Source: Fervidobacterium gondwanense DSM 13020 (GTDB taxonomy: Bacteria > Thermotogota > Thermotogae > Thermotogales > Fervidobacteriaceae). Taken from it: DNA of 64,000 bases. The stretch is from the NCBI RefSeq assembly GCF_900143265.1, contig NZ_FRDJ01000001.1:372001-436000 (forward strand), in the 5' to 3' direction. The first letter of the stretch is position 1; every line of letters starts with the position of its first letter. Position numbers and translations under genes: made by a program. Below are positions 33,154-41,884 of this stretch, piece by piece. The notes beneath the pieces were generated by a model. It ran no database searches. It saw nothing but the letters and a program-made list of their open reading frames with translations, and was not told the DNA's origin.

Positions 33154-34173
33154 GTGAAATCAACGTCATTAGAGAATTTGGTAAAAAGGCTAACAGAAAC
33201 TAAGAGTCCAAGTGGTAGGGAGTCACAGATCACGGCTGTTATTTTAGAAGAGTTGGAAGGAGACATCGACGGGTACAAAATAGACAAACTTGGGAATTTA
33301 ATAGTATGGAAGAATGGAAAGAGCGGAAAGAAAGTTCTTCTGGATGCGCACATGGACGAAATCGGTGTTGTCGTTACAAATATAGACGACCGGGGATTTC
33401 TCAAGATAGATAGAGTTGGGGGGGTCTCTCCGTACACTATATACCAGTCAAGAATCAGGTTTGGCGAAGTGGTTGGTATAGTTGGCATTGAAGGGGAAAC
33501 TTCCGAAGAATTGCAGACGAACGTCCAGAAGATGTCCTTCGAAAAGCTATTTGTCGACATCGGAGCAAAATCAAGAGAAGAAGCTGAAAAGCTCTGCCCG
33601 ATAGGAACGTTCGGTACATTCGACAGCTACTTTCATGAACAGGGAGATTACATGATAAGCAAATCTATGGACGATAGAATCGGATGTGCTGTTATAATAG
33701 AAGTACTCAAGAGAGTAAAAAAACCAACTAATACAATTTACGGAGTCTTTGCAGTCCAAGAAGAAGTTGGGCTCATAGGTGCACATGTGGCAGGTTACGA
33801 CATTGAGCCAGGTGTTGCAATAGCACTCGATGTTACAGGTGTCGGGGATACGCCAAAGGGATTGAAGAGGGTGCCGATGGAACTTGGAAAAGGTGCTTGT
33901 ATAAAAGTTAAAGATATGGCTTCGATAAGTAACAGATACATCGTTGAAAAGCTCAAAGAACTCGCACAAAAATACAACATACCACACCAGATGGAAGTTC
34001 TCATATTCGGCGGAACGGATGCGGCGGGCTATCAAGCAACAAAGAGCGGAATTCCGAGCGCAACGATATCGATACCAACGAGGTACATCCACACCCCAAG
34101 CGAAATGGTTTACAAACCTGACGTGGAAGCGACAATTGAATTAACAATCAAATACTGCGAAGAGGGGTTATAA
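33154..34173 (+). CDS. M42 family metallopeptidase (glutamyl/deblocking aminopeptidase-like)
   Basis: A 339-residue cytoplasmic metal-dependent aminopeptidase of the tetrahedral (TET) type, once annotated as endoglucanase M. Metal-ligand motifs are VLLDAHMDEIG (His near residue 66), SKSMDDRIGCAV (bridging Asp), VFAVQEEVGLIGA (catalytic Glu and ligand Glu), ALDVTGVGD and the C-terminal ISIPTRYIHTPSE (His). The GTG at 33154 is six bases after GGGGGTG; the GTG at 33145 overlaps that site. It starts a three-gene run with a SPOR-like and a ComEA-like protein. Peptide scavenging is its likely job. Confidence 0.92.
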   Translation: MKSTSLENLVKRLTETKSPSGRESQITAVILEELEGDIDGYKIDKLGNLIVWKNGKSGKKVLLDAHMDEIGVVVTNIDDRGFLKIDRVGGVSPYTIYQSRIRFGEVVGIVGIEGETSEELQTNVQKMSFEKLFVDIGAKSREEAEKLCPIGTFGTFDSYFHEQGDYMISKSMDDRIGCAVIIEVLKRVKKPTNTIYGVFAVQEEVGLIGAHVAGYDIEPGVAIALDVTGVGDTPKGLKRVPMELGKGACIKVKDMASISNRYIVEKLKELAQKYNIPHQMEVLIFGGTDAAGYQATKSGIPSATISIPTRYIHTPSEMVYKPDVEATIELTIKYCEEGL

Positions 34174-34179
34174 GAAGGC

Positions 34180-35148
34180 ATGAAACAAAGAACGCCTATT
34201 AGCTCGAGAAAGTGGAAGGATATAACCGATTTTGATTTAAAGGTCTTATCCATTGTAATAATAACCCTCTCACTAATTACTATAACACTTGTGCTGTACA
34301 CATTTTATCTCAAAGCCCAAAAGTCAAAGGTTGAGGTTGTAATAAGAGAAGTTGGTACAAATACAACACCACCAACTGAAAGAACTCTAAAAACCGCCAC
34401 TCAGACGGTAATAATCGTTGAGCCGGCTAAGGAAGCTACTTCCTTGGCCGTTTCTATCGATACAGCTGCTACAAGTACTTCAACGCAAATGAACCAACAA
34501 ACAGCCGAGCAGGAAGGAAAAGGAAAGAAAGATGAAAACTCACAGATGATAAAGCTCGAAACAGAAAGCAACGAGACGGCAAACGTTAATGTTCAACAGC
34601 CGCAAAAACAGTCTCAAGAACAAAGCACTCAAGCACAAGCGAAAGGCGAAAAACAAGAACCGCAACAGCCAGAGACAAATACTTATTTGAAAGACATCAC
34701 AAAATTCGACTACAACCTTCTTGTTTCAAGGATGGCTGAGAACTTTCCTGAAAGTGTGCTAAGGACTGTATATCTCTACGCAGTTGACGGTGAAACGGCT
34801 TTAAAGATTGCAAAGTTGACGCAGAACTATGTAATAGATAGATCTGGTTCGAAATACTACGTTTTGACCTTAAATAACGTAATGCCAGAACTTAACCCTT
34901 CAAAGTCGATTTACACAATCACTACTGACCCAATCTCAAGCTCGAAAGACGCTTTCAAATCAGTCGTAAATCTTAGAACTGTCGGAATCAGCGCATTTAG
35001 TATAAGCACAAAGTCCGGTTACATTATCTGCCTTGGAATATTCACTTCTGAAAATCAAGCGAAAAGCTTCTATTATTCACAGGATTGGACCGAATTGTCG
35101 AGATACGGTCACGTAAAAGGCGCGAAGGTATCTAAAATAGGGCAGTAA
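34180..35148 (+). CDS. Single-pass membrane protein with C-terminal SPOR-like domain
   Basis: A 322-residue protein with a basic cytoplasmic N-terminus and one membrane helix (VLSIVIITLSLITITLVLYTF). A long Gln/Glu/Thr-rich linker follows (residues 50-165, with repeated PQ and QSQEQ runs), then a compact C-terminal domain. Near its end GYIICLGIFTSENQAKSFYYSQ resembles the last strand and helix of a SPOR domain, which binds denuded glycan strands at division septa. The overall plan (helix, linker, SPOR) matches FtsN/DedD-like proteins. The domain match is by eye only. It begins seven bases after the M42 stop. Confidence 0.65.
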   Translation: MKQRTPISSRKWKDITDFDLKVLSIVIITLSLITITLVLYTFYLKAQKSKVEVVIREVGTNTTPPTERTLKTATQTVIIVEPAKEATSLAVSIDTAATSTSTQMNQQTAEQEGKGKKDENSQMIKLETESNETANVNVQQPQKQSQEQSTQAQAKGEKQEPQQPETNTYLKDITKFDYNLLVSRMAENFPESVLRTVYLYAVDGETALKIAKLTQNYVIDRSGSKYYVLTLNNVMPELNPSKSIYTITTDPISSSKDAFKSVVNLRTVGISAFSISTKSGYIICLGIFTSENQAKSFYYSQDWTELSRYGHVKGAKVSKIGQ

Positions 35149-35205
35149 TCACATTAAGTGATTAGAGCGTACAAGTGCGGGGGAATCTCGGGGGGACTTT
35201 TTTGT

Positions 35206-35952
35206 ATGATATTTTCAAACTTCGATAGAAGAAATAGCGGAGAAAACACTTCTAGTTCGCTGTTTGAAAATATAAAAGCACTGCACAAGAAGGCATCTGC
35301 AAGTCAAAGAGCATTCTTTATACTCTTTGCTTTGATTATAGTTCTCTCTGGTGTTTTGTATCAACCGAGCTATAACAAACTTGTTCAAGAAAGTGTCTAC
35401 GGGCAAGAAGAAAATCTAGAAGTAGCCGCAGAATCGGCACAGAGGAAATACACTTCCTCAGTTATAGACATCAACACCGCTTCACTTGAAGAACTCCAGA
35501 CACTTCCGGGAATAGGTCCTTCAAAGGCGCGGGCCATTGTAAAATACAGAGAAAAGCAACAGTTTTCGAAAATTGAAGATATCATGAACGTTCCAGGAAT
35601 AGGCGAAAAGACCTTTGAAAAGCTTAAAGATAGGATAAAAGTAAGCATACCAAATAATCAGTCTCTTCAAAACACCAATCAAACATTGGTTACCAACAAC
35701 GCGGAGAACCAACCAACAAACACCTATTCCACGCCACCATCGATTAACAAGACTGAACAGAAGATAAATATAAACACCGCAGGAATTGAAGAATTACAAA
35801 AGCTCCCTGGTATTGGTCCAGCAAAAGCACAAGAGATAATCAATTACAGAACAAAAAATGGACCTTTCAGGTCCATCGATGAAATTATGAACGTTAAGGG
35901 AATCGGCGAGAAAACGTTTGAAAAGATGAAAGATATGATAACGACAAGATGA
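35206..35952 (+). CDS. ComEA-like protein with two helix-hairpin-helix domains
   Basis: A 248-residue protein with a membrane anchor near residues 36-54 (AFFILFALIIVLSGVLY) and two nearly identical ComEA-type HhH domains. The first, at about residues 98-155, contains DINTASLEELQTLPGIG and IMNVPGIGEKTFEKLK. The second, at about 188-247, contains NINTAGIEELQKLPGIG and IMNVKGIGEKTFEKMK. ComEA binds incoming double-stranded DNA outside the membrane during natural transformation; most have one HhH unit. The ATG at 35206 is preceded by GGGGGGACTTTTTTGT; the 16 upstream codons are probably untranslated. No other competence gene adjoins. It could also bind DNA for another purpose. Confidence 0.82.
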   Translation: MIFSNFDRRNSGENTSSSLFENIKALHKKASASQRAFFILFALIIVLSGVLYQPSYNKLVQESVYGQEENLEVAAESAQRKYTSSVIDINTASLEELQTLPGIGPSKARAIVKYREKQQFSKIEDIMNVPGIGEKTFEKLKDRIKVSIPNNQSLQNTNQTLVTNNAENQPTNTYSTPPSINKTEQKININTAGIEELQKLPGIGPAKAQEIINYRTKNGPFRSIDEIMNVKGIGEKTFEKMKDMITTR

Positions 35953-35966
35953 TGAGCAATTGAACA

Positions 35967-37418
35967 CTATTTTATATACAGTTCTCTTATTTCATCGTAC
36001 TTTTCAAAGAATATTTTGCATATCTCAGGATCAAATTTCTTGCCTTCTTGATCCTTTATATATTCTAAGACATCATTTTCATTCCACTTGGGCCTGTAAA
36101 CCCTATCAGACATCAAAGCATCGTACACATCCACAATAGCTACTATGCGTGCTTCTACCGGTATGTCATCACCTTTTAATCCTTTCAAATATCCTGAACC
36201 ATCCCAGTTCTCATGGTGGAAAAGTGCGATATTGGAAGCTACCTTAAAAATCGGATGCTCAACTTGCGAGAGGATTTTATAGCCAATCAAAACATGTCTC
36301 TTCATGATCTCAAATTCTTCGTCTGACAATCTCCCAGGTTTGTTTAAGATCGAGTCCGGAATTCCTATCTTCCCGACATCGTGTAACATTGAAGCAATTT
36401 CAATAACGTCAAGATACTCTTCTCCAAATCCAAGAGAACCTGCAAATAATCTGCTCAACTTTCCTACCCTTCTGACATGCTCTCCAGTTTCCAACGACCT
36501 CGTTTCTGTTACTTCTGAAAGTATATAAACTATCTTGTAAAGAGTTTCAACTAAATCTTTCGATATAAGATAATTTGTAATGCCAGATGCAAAACGGTCA
36601 ACGATCACAGTCAAAAAATTTTTCTGGGTTTCTGTCAACTGTTTGGAAAATTCAGCTTTGATTACTTTACCTGAACCTACGGATTCAGAAACGAAAAACT
36701 CACAGATCCTATCATCCTTCCAAACAACTTCTGTGTGTTTCAGATTATCAAAAAACTTTATATCTGGTAAATCCACCAACGCATTTCTATCACTTTCCAC
36801 ATATTTAACAACAGCCTCATTATTTAAAATCCTGCTAAAATCATCAAAGAGACTTTCGATGTACATTTTATAATCATCAACCGATTTTTGACCGTCGCTG
36901 AAAAGCATTGATGAGTAGAAATTGCCCCTTTCTAAAAGTCTTTTCTGAATCTCAAGTTCTACAATGTCTCGATACTCGCGTAAGCGCGATATTATCATAG
37001 TGTAAAGTCCGTTGCTTGAGAGTTCAGCCTTTTCACGATAGTCATTTATGTCATATTTTACTATTATTTCCCTCGGTGGAGCGTATCCCGGTTGGCCCGT
37101 GCGGATAACAAGTCTGATAAGTTTATTTCCAATCTTCTCTCTGATGTATTTTACCAATTCAAGCCCGGCATCATCGCCTTCCATTACAACATCTATTATG
37201 GCCAATGCTATGTCTTCAACATTCTCCAAAATTTCCTTTGCCTCTTGCGATGAATAGGCACTGTACAATTTTACTTTCTTTCCTTCAAAAACTATGTCCC
37301 TTGCAACGACAGATGTTATCGCATGTACATCAGGCTCATCATCGACAACAAGGATTTTCCAGAAATCTTTCAGCTCATGATCTATTTTTTCACTACCCTT
37401 TTTGAGGAATTTCGCCAA
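35967..37418 (-). CDS. Response regulator with receiver, DUF3369-like middle and HD-GYP domain
   Basis: A 483-residue regulator. Residues 20-145 form a receiver domain (KILVVDDEPDVHA; phosphoacceptor Asp in LAIIDVVMEGDD; RTGQPGYAPP). Residues 150-300 look like DUF3369, often found between REC and HD-GYP. Residues 305-480 are an HD-GYP phosphodiesterase: ETGEHVRRVGKLSR, MLHDVGKIGIPD and LFHHENWDGSGY, which hold the metal-binding His and Asp residues. The GYP triad itself reads GYLKGLKG, with Leu for Pro. HD-GYP enzymes hydrolyse cyclic di-GMP. The start is TTG 37418 after AGGTAGGTG. It is downstream of a histidine kinase gene, the expected phosphodonor. Confidence 0.88.
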   Translation of the reverse strand: MAKFLKKGSEKIDHELKDFWKILVVDDEPDVHAITSVVARDIVFEGKKVKLYSAYSSQEAKEILENVEDIALAIIDVVMEGDDAGLELVKYIREKIGNKLIRLVIRTGQPGYAPPREIIVKYDINDYREKAELSSNGLYTMIISRLREYRDIVELEIQKRLLERGNFYSSMLFSDGQKSVDDYKMYIESLFDDFSRILNNEAVVKYVESDRNALVDLPDIKFFDNLKHTEVVWKDDRICEFFVSESVGSGKVIKAEFSKQLTETQKNFLTVIVDRFASGITNYLISKDLVETLYKIVYILSEVTETRSLETGEHVRRVGKLSRLFAGSLGFGEEYLDVIEIASMLHDVGKIGIPDSILNKPGRLSDEEFEIMKRHVLIGYKILSQVEHPIFKVASNIALFHHENWDGSGYLKGLKGDDIPVEARIVAIVDVYDALMSDRVYRPKWNENDVLEYIKDQEGKKFDPEICKIFFEKYDEIRELYIK

Positions 37419-37456
37419 TCGACATCACCTACCTGCAGTTCTTTAGAGGATGTGAA

Positions 37457-38806
37457 CTAATTGCCTTCCTTGATCGGTAATGTAATAATAAACTTCGTTC
37501 CTCTCCATAATTCACTTTGAACTTCGATAGTTCCGCCGAGTACTTCTGAGACCAACTGATAGACAATACTCAAACCAAGTCCAGAACCCGATTTTTGGTC
37601 TGTAGTAAAGAAAGGTTCAAAAATACGCTTCTGTATTTCAGGTTCAATCCCCTTGCCATTATCTGCAAAAACAAACATCAGTTCTTTGTTGTTCCCGCTT
37701 GTTATCGTTTTCATCTCAATTCTAATTTCACCAGGATTGTCATATTCAAAAGCATGAACAATTGCATTATCGATCAAATTCATGAGAATCTGAGTTATCG
37801 CTCCAGGAATAGTGTAAATCGTTAGGTTCTCCTCAATATCTGTCACTACATTGATCTTTGTTTTCCTAAGTTTTGGGTGTAAAGAATTGAGGACATCTGT
37901 GACTAATAATTTCAAATCGACATTCGCATAGCTTTGAACCATCTCATTCATGGCCACCCTTTTCAAGCTTTGCACAAGCTCAATAATCCTACGGGAGTTC
38001 CTCACCATCATATCATTCAGCTCGAACATCGTATTCAAACAATCCTTAAATTCCTCTTCAGTTAATTCGTCTTTCTCAAACTTATCTTTAATATCACTCA
38101 AGATCTTGTGTTGTTCTGTTAGAGAAGAGTATATTATTCCTGAAGGTGTATTCACATCATGTGCTATGTTCACCATCAACTTACCAAGTGCAGCCATCTT
38201 TTCCGAATTTATTATCTTGTTCTGCGCTTCTTCAAGTTCGTTGAACGCAAGTTCAAGTTCGTTATTCATCTCATTTAATTCCTCAACAAGCTCTTTTAAT
38301 TGTTCGTTCTTTTTCAAGTTTTTCATTAAAAGAATTAGAATAAAATACATACCGAGGAAGATCAAAGATATATAAAACAGAAAGACTCGCGGGACACTAT
38401 CGGTATATCTAAAACTCACACTCCCAACAAAAGTGTCGGCATAAAACAAGTTAATGTTCTTGTTATGCAACCTGACTCCGAGAACTTGCTCTAAAATGTT
38501 CGGAACATACGACTCATCAGAAGATCCCAACTCACGCCTTTTATCATCATACACAAAGACGCCAGTTATATCTGCTGACTGAGTTATTACTCTTGTCAAC
38601 TTATCTATTACCCTATTATCGTACGTCCACACAGGATAAGAAAGGGTCTCAGCATAATAATCCAGTCTTAAGAAAAGCTCTCTTTTCCACGATGAATAAT
38701 GATTAGTAGAAACTAACAAAAAAATCGCAAACAAAATCATAGGTGAAATAATACTGACAATTAGATGTATTTCGACTTTTCCCTTTTCAATACTTGTCGA
38801 ATTCAA
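37457..38806 (-). CDS. Sensor histidine kinase
   Basis: A 449-residue membrane kinase with two membrane helices (IVSIISPMILFAIFLLVST and VFLFYISLIFLGMYFILIL). They enclose an extracytoplasmic domain of about 110 residues with YYAETLSYPVWTYD. A coiled coil (NELELAFNELEEAQNKI) leads to the H-box NIAHDVNTPSG, where Asp replaces the usual Glu after the phospho-His. The catalytic domain has NLIDNAIVHAF (N box), FADNGKGIEPE (G1) and GSGLGLSIVYQLV (G2). TTG 38806 is six bases after AGAGGTG. It lies between a tandem solute-binding protein gene and the REC/HD-GYP gene. Confidence 0.9.
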   Translation of the reverse strand: MNSTSIEKGKVEIHLIVSIISPMILFAIFLLVSTNHYSSWKRELFLRLDYYAETLSYPVWTYDNRVIDKLTRVITQSADITGVFVYDDKRRELGSSDESYVPNILEQVLGVRLHNKNINLFYADTFVGSVSFRYTDSVPRVFLFYISLIFLGMYFILILLMKNLKKNEQLKELVEELNEMNNELELAFNELEEAQNKIINSEKMAALGKLMVNIAHDVNTPSGIIYSSLTEQHKILSDIKDKFEKDELTEEEFKDCLNTMFELNDMMVRNSRRIIELVQSLKRVAMNEMVQSYANVDLKLLVTDVLNSLHPKLRKTKINVVTDIEENLTIYTIPGAITQILMNLIDNAIVHAFEYDNPGEIRIEMKTITSGNNKELMFVFADNGKGIEPEIQKRIFEPFFTTDQKSGSGLGLSIVYQLVSEVLGGTIEVQSELWRGTKFIITLPIKEGN

Positions 38807-38877
38807 AATTCTCACCTCTTTTCAAAGCTCAGAGCCTATCCCAATTTTACCATAAACCTCCTAAGCAACGAAAGTAT

Positions 38878-40335
38878 TCATTTCCATAATTCTTCATACT
38901 TAACGCCATACTTTCTTAAGATATCCATATAATCAGATGTGTTTTTGAATCTTTTGAGTTGTTCAGAAAAGCTCTCAGCAAGGTACGAGCCATGAAAGTT
39001 CTTTGAAAACCCGACGTAATATACCATTTTCTCACCAAAAACAGGAGAATACTCTACTTCAATTTTCATCTCACGTGCAATATATTTTCCTACAAGCAAA
39101 TTGCATACGAATAAATCGATTCTTCCATTTTTCAGAAGCTCAAATCCAACCTCATCAGTGCTTACAGGAACTTTTCTAAACTCTGCATTCCAAAACCAGT
39201 CGCCATATGCATAACCATCACCATATCCGCAAAGCGCTTCTTTCGGAATTTTCTCAAGCGATGAAATGTCGATTTTCTTCGATTTTAATTTGAAAAGCAC
39301 ATCGAATCCCGCACTAATGGGTTCTCTTGGAAAAGTAAGGAAATCTTTCCGCTCCTCTATATCTCTAACACTCATGACTCCATCGTACATCTTCGTTTTC
39401 ATAAGCTCGAGACACCTTGTCCATGGAAATGATAGGAATACAGGCTTGAAACCAAGCTCTGAGAATACTTTCTTCACCACATCAACATCCATCCCAACCC
39501 AGTCCTTTTTATCCTTGTCGTACCATTCGTAAGGTTTCCAATCTACAAGCAGAATTTCCACAACGTTCCCTGGAAGTACGTAACCCTCTAACCCATACTT
39601 TTTTATCAATCTATCGATAACACCATTTATCAGGATCTTCCTGAGAGCTTCCTCTACAACTCTAATTACTTTATCATCTACCGACTTTGAGAAAACTATG
39701 TATTGATAACACTTCTCCGACGGTGCATTCATCGATTTGTACTTCCCTTTGCTTTGCGATATGTAGTATCCCAACGGAAGACTTGAAAGGAATAACGTAT
39801 CTACTTTTCCTTTCTCAAGAGCTTCCATTGCTTCCGTTATACTCTTGTATTCAACTATCTCTTGCTGTTGTGGCATATTCGGTATCTTTCTTGCTGTTAC
39901 TGTGCCACCGATTACTCCTATTTTCATACTGTCCTTATTATTCAAAACGTTTTCCATGTCTGACTTTATAACGAAAATTTCTCTCACAACATAAAGAGGC
40001 AGTCTAATGTACTTAACAGTCTTTTCCCACTCTTCACTGTGTGGTACACCCACGAAGATCTGAACCCCTTTGTTTGAAAGCGAACTAATTATTTGCTGAA
40101 TTGGCTTTGCCGTAGACGATTTGTACCTAATCTCTACGTTATCCTTCTTCAGTTCTTTGTTCAGCTCAACTATTATGTCATGACAAAAACCCGAAATGCT
40201 GTTTCCCTGAATAATGTACTTTGGTACAATATCCTGAGCATAAGTATACAAAATAACTGAAGATTGCGAAAAAGTGGCTATAGAAAAAAGAACAACAAGA
40301 ATAACAATTAAAAATTCTTTGAAAATTATCATCAT
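38878..40335 (-). CDS. Exported protein with two tandem family-3 solute-binding domains
   Basis: A 485-residue protein with an N-terminal signal peptide (FLIVILVVLFSIATFS) and two periplasmic binding domains of the SBP_bac_3 type. The first spans about residues 25-245, with GFCHDIIVELNKELKK and MKIGVIGGTVTARKI. The second spans about 250-485, with LLVDWKPYEWYDKD, GMDVDVVKKVFSELGF and MKTKMYDGVMSVRDIEERKDFL. Such domains bind amino acids or related small molecules. There is no ABC permease nearby. Its gene precedes a histidine kinase with a small sensor domain, so a role as ligand receptor feeding the kinase is plausible. ATG 40335 follows GAGAGGTGAGAT. Confidence 0.85.
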   Translation of the reverse strand: MMIIFKEFLIVILVVLFSIATFSQSSVILYTYAQDIVPKYIIQGNSISGFCHDIIVELNKELKKDNVEIRYKSSTAKPIQQIISSLSNKGVQIFVGVPHSEEWEKTVKYIRLPLYVVREIFVIKSDMENVLNNKDSMKIGVIGGTVTARKIPNMPQQQEIVEYKSITEAMEALEKGKVDTLFLSSLPLGYYISQSKGKYKSMNAPSEKCYQYIVFSKSVDDKVIRVVEEALRKILINGVIDRLIKKYGLEGYVLPGNVVEILLVDWKPYEWYDKDKKDWVGMDVDVVKKVFSELGFKPVFLSFPWTRCLELMKTKMYDGVMSVRDIEERKDFLTFPREPISAGFDVLFKLKSKKIDISSLEKIPKEALCGYGDGYAYGDWFWNAEFRKVPVSTDEVGFELLKNGRIDLFVCNLLVGKYIAREMKIEVEYSPVFGEKMVYYVGFSKNFHGSYLAESFSEQLKRFKNTSDYMDILRKYGVKYEELWK

Positions 40336-40338
40336 ATC

Positions 40339-40884
40339 TCACCTCTCTTCATATCTCCTCATAGCTTTTAACTTTTTAATTAAAAGCAAGGATAAAATAA
40401 CAAAAGTGCTGAATAACGAGCCAAAAAACGCACCCGTTGAATCGATGATAACATCGTTTAGCGAGGAACCACGTGCATAGAAAATTTGGTTGTATTCGTC
40501 GAATATTGCATAAGTTGAGGGAACCGTGAACCCGAGCAAGGAAGAAATCAGAAAAGACTTTTTCCAAGTGTGGAAAGCAAGTGATATCAAGAACGCAAAA
40601 ACGAAATAAAGCCCGAAGTGAGCGCTCTTTCTAATAACCATCTCCGCAGGGATATTCTCAGTTCCAAACCACCATTGCTTCAATTTCCTCTCTACTTTCG
40701 TAAAAAGCGCTGTACTTGAGAAGTCGAAAATACTGTCAAGCTTCTTAATTACCCTGTACGCAAACTGCGACTGTCTCATCGATTCAACAGGACCTCTTGT
40801 TGAGAAATAGTATATCAAGCCAAGCCAAAATAGAACGATACAAAACAGAGATAAGGTTAATATTTTGAGTTTTTTATCCTTCAT
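40339..40884 (-). CDS. VanZ-like family membrane protein
   Basis: A 181-residue protein with four or five hydrophobic helices and the VanZ-like landmarks RKSAHFGLYFVFAFLISLAF and FDEYNQIFYARGSSLNDVIIDSTGAFFGSL, in which the acidic and Arg/Ser residues are conserved. VanZ proteins were named for teicoplanin resistance; the function of most is unknown and may concern cell-envelope phosphates. ATG 40884 is six bases after AGGAGTG. The stop lies three bases before the solute-binding protein start, so the two are likely co-translated. Confidence 0.85.
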   Translation of the reverse strand: MKDKKLKILTLSLFCIVLFWLGLIYYFSTRGPVESMRQSQFAYRVIKKLDSIFDFSSTALFTKVERKLKQWWFGTENIPAEMVIRKSAHFGLYFVFAFLISLAFHTWKKSFLISSLLGFTVPSTYAIFDEYNQIFYARGSSLNDVIIDSTGAFFGSLFSTFVILSLLLIKKLKAMRRYEER

Positions 40885-40906
40885 TAAGCACACTCCTATT
40901 ACTTTG

Positions 40907-41833
40907 TTATTGCTTTCTCACATACTCCAAACGCCTATTTTCAAAAATTATTTGTGCATAGTCATTTTCAAACAAGTAATTGCAATAAGCCTTAAGCGTT
41001 TGCAACAACAAAACATAGCCTGTAGCATCTAAAGAAAGAAAAAATTTCTCAGCAACATGAGAAACAACGTCATCGATTGTCCTTGGCACATCGAGATAAT
41101 CTATTATAGTATTTAATGTTTCTTTTACGACGTTTTTGTTCGATTCTACAAGTTTTAAGAATTCTTCTTTCGATTCATCACTCTCAAGATTGTATACTTC
41201 ACCGTGACTTGGGACTATAAAAGAGACATCGTTTTCAACCCATAATTTTAGACTGTCTAAGGTCTTCAGATGTTGAGCGACATCAACTAAAAAATATACT
41301 TTGTACTTCTGTATGGTCTGAGAAGAAACAATTGAGTCTGCTACAAAAAATATCCGCTTGTCTGGTAGATTTGTTAGAATGCCGATCATATCGAATGAAT
41401 GTCCCGGAAGTGGTATTATATTAACATTCAGCTCTTCGTTAGTGCCATAATCGATAATATCTGTGACTACGGAAGGCTTTGCAAGGAGGAACTTGTTGTC
41501 AATACCTTTAAACGGAAGTGCACCCCAAAGATAAGCGGGCTCAAGGACGGGATTTTCTATAAACGCGCTCTCGAGCTTTGTTGCAAAGATTCTGCTTTTG
41601 TACTTGCTCTGCAAGAAACTGTTTCCGCCGATGTGGTCTGCATGCGAGTGCGTGTTGATTATCGATACTTTCTTCACTGCAAGTTCTCCCAAAACCCTTG
41701 CTATTCTCTTCGCATGGTCCGGACTACTCCCCGTGTCGATCAATACAGCTTCATCGCCCTTTAGAATCACACCGACGTTCACTGGTGATTTTAGAACAAG
41801 GAAACTTTCAGCAAGTTTTGCAACTTCGAACAT
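40907..41833 (-). CDS. Metallo-beta-lactamase fold hydrolase
   Basis: A 308-residue MBL-fold protein. Metal ligands are in INTHSHADHIGGN (HxHxDH), LPGHSFDMIG, FVADSIVSS and PSHGEVYN, complete for a dinuclear centre. The C-terminal third (from about residue 220) is helical and may form a winged-helix-like accessory domain, with TIDDVVSHVAEKF. Substrate unknown; glyoxalase II-like or RNase-independent hydrolases share this pattern. ATG 41833 is preceded by AGGGGTTGAAAGT; the frame extension to 41881 is not supported. Confidence 0.87.
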   Translation of the reverse strand: MFEVAKLAESFLVLKSPVNVGVILKGDEAVLIDTGSSPDHAKRIARVLGELAVKKVSIINTHSHADHIGGNSFLQSKYKSRIFATKLESAFIENPVLEPAYLWGALPFKGIDNKFLLAKPSVVTDIIDYGTNEELNVNIIPLPGHSFDMIGILTNLPDKRIFFVADSIVSSQTIQKYKVYFLVDVAQHLKTLDSLKLWVENDVSFIVPSHGEVYNLESDESKEEFLKLVESNKNVVKETLNTIIDYLDVPRTIDDVVSHVAEKFFLSLDATGYVLLLQTLKAYCNYLFENDYAQIIFENRRLEYVRKQ

Positions 41834-41884
41834 ACTTTCAACCCCTAATCTTGTCCTTGCATTTATTTTATCACAACTCACCAG

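Noticed and set aside
33571-34092. A 173-codon minus-strand frame inside the M42 gene
   Set aside because: It is antisense to a well-conserved metallopeptidase and has no recognisable protein features.
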